DNA from: an uncultured Bacilli bacterium
Lineage (GTDB): Bacteria; Bacillota_I; Bacilli_A; RF39; UBA660
Direction of reading: 5' to 3'
NCBI GenBank assembly: GCA_948629335.1
Contig: CAPHZB010000043.1
Span: 1 to 11,391 of the forward strand
Length of the DNA stretch: 11,391 bases
Positions within the stretch are counted from its first letter, which is position 1; every line of letters begins with the position of its first letter. The notes beneath the pieces are model-generated. The model made no database searches. It saw only the letters and a program-made list of their open reading frames with translations, and had not been told where the DNA came from. The position numbers and the translations under genes are program-made. Shown piece by piece: positions 1 through 5,970 of this stretch.

Positions 1-4
1 ATTT

Positions 5-66
5 TCACTAATTATTTAACATAATAATTAGTGACATTTTTACTAATTATTCACAAAATAATTACT
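5..66. repeat. Two AT-rich hairpin units at the left edge
   Basis: Positions 5-16 and 23-34 are perfect 12-base inverted arms (TCACTAATTATT and its complement) around a 6-base loop. A degenerate second copy follows: ACTAATTATT at 42-51 with an imperfect complementary arm at 57-66. A T-rich stretch follows the first hairpin at 37-41. It could be a weak terminator for a gene to the left, or an operator or element-end repeat. Nothing in the window decides between these. Confidence 0.5.
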
Positions 67-242
67 GTTAAATTTTGTTAATTTACTCTTATTTACACTT
101 ATAATTTTTTATATTTACATTTTTTATGCAACAAAAGGACAAAAATAGTTTGTATATAGGTAAATACTTTTGGAGGAAATTGCTTTTTCTTCTAGCTTTG
201 TTTTCACCTATTTCCCCCTATTCAAGTATATTTCTTTATTAT
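67..242. other. Gene-free AT-rich stretch
   Basis: I see no gene here. The only start-like signal is GGAGG at 172-176 followed by a TTG at 180 that opens 27 codons. The spacer of three bases is too short and the peptide has no recognisable features, so I do not call it. Confidence 0.4.
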
Positions 243-270
243 AAAAAAAGTTGCTATTTATAGAAACAAC
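243..270 (-). terminator. Weak Rho-independent terminator of the AAA+ ATPase gene
   Basis: Read on the minus strand, GTTG pairs with CAAC and an inner CTA pairs with TAG around a TAAA loop, with a three-base bulge, followed directly by seven Ts (249-243). It lies about 30 bases after the stop codon of the minus-strand ATPase gene. The stem is short and has few G-C pairs, so termination may be partial. Confidence 0.5.
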
Positions 271-302
271 AATTCATTAAAACCAATAAAATTGCTATTC
301 AT

Positions 303-1559
303 CTATAAATCTAAACTATTTTGATTAAGTAAAAATTCTATAATGCCTATGACAACAATTCCCTCTTCTGTTATCCATGGCTTGATATTTTCCTTTACTA
401 CTATAATTTTTTTGAAATTATCCTCTATATTCATTAGAGAACGTTCTTCTTGAATTGTTTTCTCCCTAGTATCTAAATTAAGGGCTGATTGTATATAGTA
501 TCTCTTATTTCCTAAATTACAAACAAAATCAACTTCTAATTTTTTTCGAACACTACTGCCTTCCTTGTTCTTGCAATTTTGTTCTACAACTCCAACATCA
601 ACATTATACCCCCTCACTAACAATTCATTATAAATAATATTTTCCATAATATGATTTTCTTCTTGTTGCCTAAAATTTAATCTAGCATTCCTAAGTCCAA
701 TATCTGTGAAATAATATTTAGATGGGGTAGAAATATATTTTTTGCCCTTTATATCATAACGAATTGACTTATGTACAATAAAGGCGTCTTCAATATTTTT
801 GATATATGCATTAATTGTATTTAAGGATACTTCTTTTTCCCCATTACTTTTAAAAGTGTCGAATAACTTTTGAGGATTTGTAAGAGATCCGACTGCCGAG
901 GCTAACATATTTATGATGGCGTCTAGAACATCTATTCTACCAATATTGTGTCTTTCTAATATATCTTTGACATATGTTTGCTCAAAAAGTTCCTTTAAAT
1001 ATTCTGATTTTTCTTCATCCGTTTTTTTTGACAATATAAGAGGTAATCCACCATAAGTAATGTAATCCATCCAAGCTTCATATTTATCTTTTGGATATTC
1101 TGTTATAAATTCAGAAAAAGATAAAGGGTACACTTTCACTTGATCCCCTCTTCCTCTAAATTCAGTTATTATATCAGAGGATAGAAATTTTGAATTGCTT
1201 CCTGTAACATATACATCAATATTTTTCTCATATAATAATCCATTCAAAACATATTCAAATCCAGATACAAGTTGTATTTCATCAAGAATTACATAATACA
1301 TATCCTTATCTTTAATATGGGAATGAATGTATTCATCTAATAATTCTGAATCAAGATATTTCTTGTTTTTTTCCCTATCCAATTCCAATTTAATAATATG
1401 ATCTTCTTTTACGCCCGTAGATTTTAAATAATCTATAAATAAAGGGTCCAATAAGTAAGATTTACCACAACGTCTAATTCCAGTTACTACCTTTATAAGT
1501 CCATTCTCACGCCTATTAATTAATTTATTCAAGTAAATATCTCTTTTTATTGTTTTCAT
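303..1559 (-). CDS. AAA+ ATPase with DUF4143 C-terminal domain
   Basis: Predicted 418-residue cytoplasmic ATPase of the AAA_14/DUF4143 type. These are common in gut Bacillota, often in accessory DNA, and their cellular role is poorly known. Visible motifs are Walker A GIRRCGKS (27-34), Walker B YVILDE (89-94), a sensor-1-like VTGSNS (118-123) and an Arg-rich RGRGDQ (135-140). The second half has the usual DUF4143 pattern, ending in a restriction-endonuclease-like segment (ENIIYNELLVRG about 306-317, EVDFV 342-346, YYIQSA 354-359). I place the start at ATG 1559, because GGAGGAG lies about 7 bases upstream. The open frame extends 11 codons further, but that start has no ribosome binding site. 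The gene is monocistronic and divergent from rpn. It has a clear promoter at 1617-1645 flanked by repeats that may be operators. Some relatives sit in toxin-antitoxin-like contexts, but nothing here shows that. Confidence 0.9.
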   Translation of the reverse strand: MKTIKRDIYLNKLINRRENGLIKVVTGIRRCGKSYLLDPLFIDYLKSTGVKEDHIIKLELDREKNKKYLDSELLDEYIHSHIKDKDMYYVILDEIQLVSGFEYVLNGLLYEKNIDVYVTGSNSKFLSSDIITEFRGRGDQVKVYPLSFSEFITEYPKDKYEAWMDYITYGGLPLILSKKTDEEKSEYLKELFEQTYVKDILERHNIGRIDVLDAIINMLASAVGSLTNPQKLFDTFKSNGEKEVSLNTINAYIKNIEDAFIVHKSIRYDIKGKKYISTPSKYYFTDIGLRNARLNFRQQEENHIMENIIYNELLVRGYNVDVGVVEQNCKNKEGSSVRKKLEVDFVCNLGNKRYYIQSALNLDTREKTIQEERSLMNIEDNFKKIIVVKENIKPWITEEGIVVIGIIEFLLNQNSLDL

Positions 1560-1591
1560 AGTTTCTCCTCCATTACATATTTTTACATACA

Positions 1592-1609
1592 TATATACGT
1601 ATTTTTATT
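1592..1609. promoter_or_regulatory. Promoter-proximal copy of an 18-bp repeat (putative operator)
   Basis: TATATACGTATTTTTATT here matches 17 of 18 positions at 1668-1685. It contains the palindrome ATACGTAT (1595-1602) and covers the predicted transcription start and early leader of the ATPase gene. A repressor bound here could block that promoter. The function is inferred. Confidence 0.45.
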
Positions 1610-1616
1610 TAATTTC

Positions 1617-1645
1617 ATTATACTTAATTTATAAGAATAAATCAA
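1617..1645 (-). promoter_or_regulatory. Promoter of the AAA+ ATPase gene
   Basis: On the minus strand, TTGATT (1645-1640), a 17-base spacer and a perfect TATAAT (1622-1617) form a sigma-A type promoter. The predicted start is near 1610, which gives a leader of about 50 bases before ATG 1559. Confidence 0.7.
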
Positions 1646-1663
1646 TATATAGTTGAAGATTTT

Positions 1664-1685
1664 TGCGTATATACGCATTTTTATT
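1664..1685. promoter_or_regulatory. Distal repeat with 14-bp palindrome (putative operator)
   Basis: TGCGTATATACGCA (1664-1677) is a perfect 14-base palindrome. Its right part plus flank (1668-1685) repeats the element at 1592-1609. It lies about 19 bases upstream of the ATPase -35 box, so the promoter sits between the two copies. It could be an autoregulatory or shared operator for the divergent ATPase and rpn genes, although it is far (about 160 bases) from the rpn promoter. Confidence 0.5.
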
Positions 1686-1845
1686 CAATACGTTAAAATC
1701 GTTTTTTGCATTTCGTATTGTCTCTTAAAATTTAAATTTATCAAATTTCCTTTATTTGTAGATTTAAATAAATGAATCTATTAAATATGTATTCAAAAGA
1801 AAAGAAACAGTTAAAAATAACTTTCAAAAACTTAGAATCCTTCAT
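1686..1845. other. Gene-free part of the divergent intergenic region
   Basis: The region between the divergent starts (1560-1895) contains the two promoters and the repeats listed separately. This inner part shows only AT-rich sequence, a small AGTTA/TAACT hairpin near 1810 and a 28-codon ATG frame without a ribosome binding site. I see no RNA gene or riboswitch. Confidence 0.4.
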
Positions 1846-1874
1846 TTTACATGGATTTTCTTCTTTGTTATAGT
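1846..1874 (+). promoter_or_regulatory. Promoter of rpn
   Basis: TTTACA (1846-1851), a 17-base spacer and TATAGT (1869-1874) each match the sigma-A consensus at five of six positions. The predicted start near 1881 gives a leader of about 15 bases that just includes AGGAG (1881-1885). Confidence 0.65.
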
Positions 1875-1895
1875 GTAGTTAGGAGCTGATCTATT

Positions 1896-2765
1896 ATGGC
1901 AAGGAAGAAACATAAGATTTATACAGGAATGGATGATAAAGCTTTTAAAGATATATTTTTAAATGAAAAGAATCGCCATTTATTGACGGCTCTATTAGAG
2001 GCAGTCCTAAAGGAAAAAATAGATCATGTTGTGGTAGAAAATACAGAATTAATTACTGATAATGCACATGTTAAATCAAAAAGAGTAGATGCATTTTTAA
2101 CTGCAAATATAGGATTAGTAAATATCGAAGTAAATAGCAAGAATAATGACTATACGAAAATGAGAAATACGACTTATTTATTTACAATCTATAATCATAC
2201 AACAAAGGTAGGAGAATCTTATTTAAACAATAAGCAAGTCATTCAAATCAATTTTACTTTTGGGATGCGTATAAATAAGCCTGAATTTTGTTATGGATTA
2301 TGTGATTTAAATGATTCGAAGTACCGATTACTTTCAAATTTTAAAATATATGAGTTTAATATGACATATTTAAAAAAATTATGGTATACTAATAGTGCAT
2401 ACGAGATACAAAAATATAAATACATTATGATGTTATTTTTAAAACCAAAAGAATTAGAAAAAATAAGTGATGATAAGATTGTGAGGGATTATATGGATGA
2501 ATTGATTAAATGGAGTGAAGCATTTAAAGGGTTTAGTATTGATAACTGGATTAGTCCAGAAGAACATGCACAAAAGATAATTGCATCTGAGAGAATACTT
2601 GCGGAAGAAAAAGGAATGAAAAAAGGAATGAAAGAAGGAATGAAAGAAGGAATGAAAGAAGGAATTAAAAAAACAGCAAAAAATCTTTTACAGATGGGAA
2701 CTCCCATAGAACAAGTAAGTAAAGCAACCTCTTTATCTATTAAAGAATTACAGAAATTGATATAG
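1896..2765 (+). CDS. Rpn family recombination-promoting nuclease/putative transposase
   Basis: A 289-residue member of the PD-(D/E)XK Rpn family, annotated elsewhere as 'recombination-promoting nuclease/putative transposase'. E. coli members are DNA endonucleases that raise recombination, are toxic and can block phage. The N-terminus has the family's D-x2-FK-x2-F pattern (DDKAFKDIF, 13-21). The nuclease core shows D65 (RVDAFL) and E78 in IEVN. The third position is Asn80, where many relatives have Gln or Lys. The C-terminus has a G-M-K-E tetrapeptide repeat (about 240-259) and then a typical family tail (NLLQMGTPIEQVSKATSLSIKELQKL). ATG 1896 has AGGAG ten bases upstream. Single gene with its own promoter, convergent with the murG-divIB operon. 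The gene also carries an internal promoter and start. A true transposase is unlikely because no inverted ends are visible. Confidence 0.88.
   Translation: MARKKHKIYTGMDDKAFKDIFLNEKNRHLLTALLEAVLKEKIDHVVVENTELITDNAHVKSKRVDAFLTANIGLVNIEVNSKNNDYTKMRNTTYLFTIYNHTTKVGESYLNNKQVIQINFTFGMRINKPEFCYGLCDLNDSKYRLLSNFKIYEFNMTYLKKLWYTNSAYEIQKYKYIMMLFLKPKELEKISDDKIVRDYMDELIKWSEAFKGFSIDNWISPEEHAQKIIASERILAEEKGMKKGMKEGMKEGMKEGIKKTAKNLLQMGTPIEQVSKATSLSIKELQKLI
2361..2390 (+). promoter_or_regulatory. Internal promoter within rpn
   Basis: ATGACA (2361-2366) and TATACT (2385-2390) each match consensus at five of six positions. The spacer is 18 bases, and TG at 2382-2383 makes an extended -10. Transcription would begin near 2397, about 95 bases before the internal ATG at 2493. 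AT-rich coding DNA can produce such matches by chance. Confidence 0.45.
2493..2765 (+). CDS. Possible intragenic RpnS-like protein (C-terminal part of Rpn, in frame)
   Basis: ATG 2493 is in frame with rpn (codon 200) and preceded by GAGGG (2483-2487) with a five-base spacer. This is almost the same arrangement as the divIB start in this window (GAGGG, five bases, ATG). The product would be 90 residues: a helical linker, the tetrapeptide repeat and the family C-terminal helices, with none of the nuclease core. In E. coli, Rpn genes make such a small C-terminal protein from inside the long gene. It binds and silences the toxic long form, and the repeat helix forms the dimer interface. An internal promoter lies upstream at 2361-2390. 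Expression here is inferred from sequence signals only. Alternative internal starts are the Met codons within the repeat, each preceded by AAGGA but with poor spacing. Confidence 0.45.
   Translation: MDELIKWSEAFKGFSIDNWISPEEHAQKIIASERILAEEKGMKKGMKEGMKEGMKEGIKKTAKNLLQMGTPIEQVSKATSLSIKELQKLI
2613..2672 (+). repeat. 12-bp tandem repeat in rpn (five units)
   Basis: Units of GGAATGAAAGAA begin at 2613, 2625, 2637, 2649 and 2661; the first and last are diverged. They encode the G-M-K-(E/K) repeat near the Rpn C-terminus. The unit is a multiple of three, so gain or loss of a copy changes length without breaking the frame. The reverse strand is also open across this stretch, which is a by-product of the repeat. 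Confidence 0.9.
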
Positions 2766-2875
2766 ATTCAAGGTTTATTATAAAGCAGGATGATCTCATA
2801 CCACTTTTTTGAACTTGAATTTCCATAAGAACATTTTCTAAGATACACTTTATCTTTTGAATGCTACTCAGATAA

Positions 2876-2909
2876 AAAAACGTTAGAATTTTCTATTTCT
2901 GACGTTTTT
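2876..2909. terminator. Bidirectional Rho-independent terminator between rpn and divIB
   Basis: A 13-base stem (2876-2888 with 2897-2909, one T/G mismatch that is a U-G wobble in rpn-sense RNA) closes an 8-base loop. The stem begins with an A run and ends in a T run, so it can act in both directions. It sits between the convergent rpn stop (2765) and the divIB stop (2976). Confidence 0.85.
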
Positions 2910-2975
2910 AATGTTATCTACTTCCATAACCTATTTTTTATCAATGAAATATATGAGTCAAACACATATTCTTTC

Positions 2976-3785
2976 TTACCCCTCTTGCACTTTAAAGTAT
3001 TCTCCTTCATCTAAATATAAAGTCCCTTTTTTATCTTCATATTTTGTTAAGATTTCTTTTAAGATACTTACATAATTATTCAATTTCTCAAATGTCTTTA
3101 ATGTTACATATACGATATTTCCATCATTCATCATAAGACTAAATCGTTTGTCATCCACTTCATTTGGATCATACTTTAACTCAGAAATACGTACATATAC
3201 ATCTTTATCTAACATACTGATTTTTTCCTTTAAAAGAGCATACAACGTATCTGGAACATAATTTAAAAGAATAGGAATATTAAATTTTTCCTCTACTTCT
3301 GTTCCATCTTTTAAAATAGTTTTCTCTCTAGATGCATCATAGAAAAGAGGTGTATTTTCTTCTATTTCAATATAGATTTCCCCACAACCTTTTTTCTTCA
3401 CTTTAGCTTTTTTTATATAAACATCCCCTTCAAGAGTTTGTGTCACCTTACTTTTTAATGTACCAAAATAAGAAGGATATTCTTCTAAATGCGCGAGTTC
3501 AATAATTTGCTGATCTGTTAAAACTGTATTTCCTGTTATAAAAATGGTTCGAATAGGAATAGCTAGAATTTGAACACCAATCATATACAAAAAAACAAAA
3601 CAAATAAGAACTAAGAAAACACGACCAAACCGAAGCTTCCGTCTTTTTACTTTCACCATTTTCTTCTGTACAACCCTGGATGTTCGAATAGGTGGTTTTT
3701 GCCTTATTGGTTGTCTTTTCGAAGAAACTGATTTTTTTACATTCCCTTTCTTTTTTCCTTTTTTTCTTATGTTTTGTTTTTGCAT
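2976..3785 (-). CDS. divIB: Cell division protein DivIB/FtsQ
   Basis: A 269-residue bitopic membrane protein of the divisome. With FtsL/DivIC it links early and late division proteins and controls septal peptidoglycan synthesis. A long, very basic cytoplasmic tail (1-52, rich in Lys and Arg) precedes one membrane segment (about 54-73). A POTRA domain follows (about 76-144: IRTIFITGNTVLTDQQIIEL through IYIEIEENTPLFYD), then a beta-rich C-terminal domain ending in GTLYLDEGEYFKV. ATG 3785 has GAGGG five bases upstream. The gene is last in the murG-murB-divIB operon, 12 bases after murB, and its ribosome binding site lies in that gap. Length and layout are normal for Bacillota DivIB. The basic tail is longer than the gamma domain strictly needs, as in other Bacillota. 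Confidence 0.92.
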   Translation of the reverse strand: MQKQNIRKKGKKKGNVKKSVSSKRQPIRQKPPIRTSRVVQKKMVKVKRRKLRFGRVFLVLICFVFLYMIGVQILAIPIRTIFITGNTVLTDQQIIELAHLEEYPSYFGTLKSKVTQTLEGDVYIKKAKVKKKGCGEIYIEIEENTPLFYDASREKTILKDGTEVEEKFNIPILLNYVPDTLYALLKEKISMLDKDVYVRISELKYDPNEVDDKRFSLMMNDGNIVYVTLKTFEKLNNYVSILKEILTKYEDKKGTLYLDEGEYFKVQEG

Positions 3786-3797
3786 ATTATCCCTCTT

Positions 3798-4691
3798 TTA
3801 TTCTACGATTTCTTGTTCTAATACTAATAAAATATCTAACTTTTCTAGTGCATCTTTTTGAATTTTTTGGATTAATGCAACAATATCACTTCCTGTTGCT
3901 CCTTTTTGATTCACAATAAAATTTGCATGTTTTTCACTAACAACTGCTCCTCCAACCTGAAAGCCTTTATAGCCCAATTTTTCCACCACTTGCCAAGCTG
4001 GAATCGATGTTGGATTTCTAAAAACACTCCCAGCACTTGGTAAATCTAAGGGTTGCGATTCTATTCTTCTTTTTTTACGATCTTCAATAATCTCATGTAA
4101 TAAATCACTGTTTGCCTTTTTTAACAAAAACTTTCCCTCTAGAATAACATAACTAGGATTCTTCTTAAAAAAGGAAGTCCGATAGTGAAACTGCATCTGT
4201 TTATTTTTCATAGTAACAATTTCTAAAGAAGGCGTTAAAACAGTTGCTTCTAATAAAACATACCCAATATCACTTTGATAAGCTCCTGCATTGTTAAAGA
4301 TAGCTCCCCCTAATGTTCCCGGAATTCCTGATGCGAATTCTAAACCACTTAAACCTAAATCTGCCGTTTTTAAAGATAAGCGCATCAAAGGATAGCCTGC
4401 ACCTACTTTGACTTGGTTATCGGTAATTTCTAATTGGTTAAAATTTTTTAGCTGAATCAAAACGCCTTCATAAACTGGATTCTTAAAAATCAAATTACTC
4501 CCACCACCTAATATTTTATGTGGAATTTGATTTTCTTTTAAATACAGCAACAACTTTTTTAAATCTTGGATTGTCCTTGGAAATACCATAAATCTACTAA
4601 TAGTATCTAAGCGATAGGTCGTATAGTTTTTTAGTGAAACATTTTCTAAAACTTCCCCTATTTTTAGATTTTTTAATTCTTTCAAATCCAT
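3798..4691 (-). CDS. murB: UDP-N-acetylenolpyruvoylglucosamine reductase MurB
   Basis: A 297-residue FAD enzyme that reduces UDP-GlcNAc-enolpyruvate to UDP-N-acetylmuramic acid with NADPH, the second committed step of peptidoglycan precursor synthesis in the cytoplasm. The FAD-binding domain shows GGGSNL (62-67) and the GIPGTLGGAIFNNAGAYQ stretch (122-139). Substrate and catalytic residues are YRTSFF (170-175), PSAGSVFRNP with the proton donor Ser222, and a C-terminal Glu (292 or 294 in LEQE) in the position of the catalytic Glu. The length fits the shorter, type II MurB of Bacillota such as B. subtilis. ATG 4691 has AGGGG six bases upstream, inside the end of murG. The murG stop lies only two bases before, so the two are probably translationally coupled. 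Confidence 0.96.
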   Translation of the reverse strand: MDLKELKNLKIGEVLENVSLKNYTTYRLDTISRFMVFPRTIQDLKKLLLYLKENQIPHKILGGGSNLIFKNPVYEGVLIQLKNFNQLEITDNQVKVGAGYPLMRLSLKTADLGLSGLEFASGIPGTLGGAIFNNAGAYQSDIGYVLLEATVLTPSLEIVTMKNKQMQFHYRTSFFKKNPSYVILEGKFLLKKANSDLLHEIIEDRKKRRIESQPLDLPSAGSVFRNPTSIPAWQVVEKLGYKGFQVGGAVVSEKHANFIVNQKGATGSDIVALIQKIQKDALEKLDILLVLEQEIVE

Positions 4692-4693
4692 AT

Positions 4694-5773
4694 TTATCCC
4701 CTAACTAACTGTTCTATTTGTTCTACAATCTTGGTTGCACTATTTTTTATTTGTAAACTGCTTAATGATTCTTTCATTTTTTCTAAGGATGATGGATTTT
4801 TAAATAATTCATCAATCTTTCTTACTAAAACATCTCCTTTTAATTCACTTTCTTCTAATAAGATGGCTGCATTTTTATTCACTAAGTCCATCGCATTTTT
4901 ATATTGATGGTTTTCAGGTACATAAGGAGATGGAATTAAAATAGAAGGTATTTTTAAGGCAATGATTTCACTTAATGTAGAAGCCCCTGCTCTTGATACC
5001 ATAACGTCCACATTTTTCATAAATCCTGGCATATTTTCAATATAAGGAAGTGCCTTTACATTGGATGGAAATGTGTGTTTTTTTAATTCTTCTTCATAGT
5101 TCTTTCCTGTTACAAAAACAATTTGGTACTCTTTATTTTTAAATAAAGACATTGTTTTTACTAAAAAGTCATTTATTTTTGAAGAACCTAAAGAACCCAT
5201 AACAAACAAAACACATTTTTTTCGGTCATCTAAATCCAATTGGCGTTTTGGTACTTCTTTCGCACGGAGTGCTTCCTCACTACACGGATTCCCTGTGAAA
5301 ATGGTTTTATATGCTGGAAAATATTTAATTGATGATTTAAATGATACTCCAATTGTATCTGCATACTTACTTAAAAAACGATTGGCTTTCCCTGGAGATG
5401 AATTTTGTTCATGGATAAATGTTTTATATCCTAGTCGGTGAGCCATATACACAACTGGCCCTGTAACATACCCTCCTACTCCAATAACAATATCTGGCTT
5501 GAATTCTTTTATATATTTTTTTATGTCCTTTAAACTTTTTAAAAAATAACGAACTGTTTTTATATTTTTAAAAGGATTTTTTCGATTAAATCCGTAAATC
5601 TCAATACTTTTAAAAGGTATTCCATGTTTTGGAATAATGTCTTTTTCCATACGATTATGCGTTCCAATATATAGAAACTCACTGTCTGGATGTCTTTCTT
5701 TTATTTTATTGATGATGGCTAAGGCTGGATAAATATGTCCGCCCGTTCCTCCTGCTGTTATGACTACTCTCAT
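4694..5773 (-). CDS. murG: UDP-GlcNAc:lipid I N-acetylglucosaminyltransferase MurG
   Basis: A 359-residue GT28 glycosyltransferase at the inner face of the membrane that adds GlcNAc to lipid I to make lipid II. Diagnostic motifs are GGTGGH (8-13), GVGGYVTGP (98-106), HEQN (121-124), GNP (161-163), GSLGS (193-197), SRAGASTLSEI (260-270, holding the UDP-GlcNAc-binding Glu) and PENHQ (286-290). I choose ATG 5773, giving an N-terminus of MRVVITAGGTGGH as in the family, with GGAG and GGGTGA upstream. A GTG four codons earlier has its GGAG only one base away and is unlikely. It is first in the murG-murB-divIB operon; upstream of it are a candidate promoter and the terminator of the next operon. Confidence 0.97.
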   Translation of the reverse strand: MRVVITAGGTGGHIYPALAIINKIKERHPDSEFLYIGTHNRMEKDIIPKHGIPFKSIEIYGFNRKNPFKNIKTVRYFLKSLKDIKKYIKEFKPDIVIGVGGYVTGPVVYMAHRLGYKTFIHEQNSSPGKANRFLSKYADTIGVSFKSSIKYFPAYKTIFTGNPCSEEALRAKEVPKRQLDLDDRKKCVLFVMGSLGSSKINDFLVKTMSLFKNKEYQIVFVTGKNYEEELKKHTFPSNVKALPYIENMPGFMKNVDVMVSRAGASTLSEIIALKIPSILIPSPYVPENHQYKNAMDLVNKNAAILLEESELKGDVLVRKIDELFKNPSSLEKMKESLSSLQIKNSATKIVEQIEQLVRG

Positions 5774-5788
5774 ACAATCACCCACTCC

Positions 5789-5805
5789 ATTATACCATAA
5801 TTATA
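5789..5805 (-). promoter_or_regulatory. Tandem -10 boxes upstream of murG
   Basis: Two perfect TATAAT hexamers lie on the minus strand at 5805-5800 and 5794-5789; the second is preceded by TGG (extended -10). No good -35 box is visible at either spacing. The first would give a leader of about 20 bases containing the murG ribosome binding site. A promoter is required here because a terminator closes the operon upstream. Confidence 0.45.
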
Positions 5806-5880
5806 TGTGTTTTAATACTATTTAGAAATAAAAGAAAAGTAACCTTCCTACTTCCCTACTTTCTAAAAATTTTAAAAACT

Positions 5881-5911
5881 AAAAAAGTCGAATATATGAT
5901 TCTATATCGAC
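5881..5911 (-). terminator. Rho-independent terminator of the 9648-5971 operon
   Basis: On the minus strand, GTCGATATA pairs with TATATTCGAC (one bulged base) around a short loop and is followed by six Ts (5886-5881). It lies about 60 bases after the TGA of the transglutaminase-like gene and separates that operon from murG. A T-rich flank on the other side may let it work both ways. Confidence 0.75.
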
Positions 5912-5970
5912 AATTTTTGAAAAATCTACTATGTCGTTTTATGTACTAATTATACAGAAAATAAATTTTA

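Noticed and set aside
180..263. 27-codon TTG frame after GGAGG
   Set aside because: The spacer is only three bases, the start is rare, the peptide has no recognisable features, and its end falls in the ATPase terminator.
2600..2680. CRISPR-like array at the rpn repeats
   Set aside because: The units are 12 bp with no spacers and keep the coding frame, so they are a protein repeat.
2489..2707. Antisense open frame with repeated FIPS across the rpn repeat
   Set aside because: It is a by-product of the 12-bp repeat on the other strand, with no convincing ribosome binding site or domain.
1896..2765. rpn as an insertion sequence transposase
   Set aside because: No terminal inverted repeats or target duplications are visible around it, and the family acts as nucleases; 'putative transposase' is a name only.
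5771..5785. GTG start four codons upstream for murG
   Set aside because: The GGAG sits one base from the GTG, while ATG 5773 has proper spacing and gives the usual MurG N-terminus.
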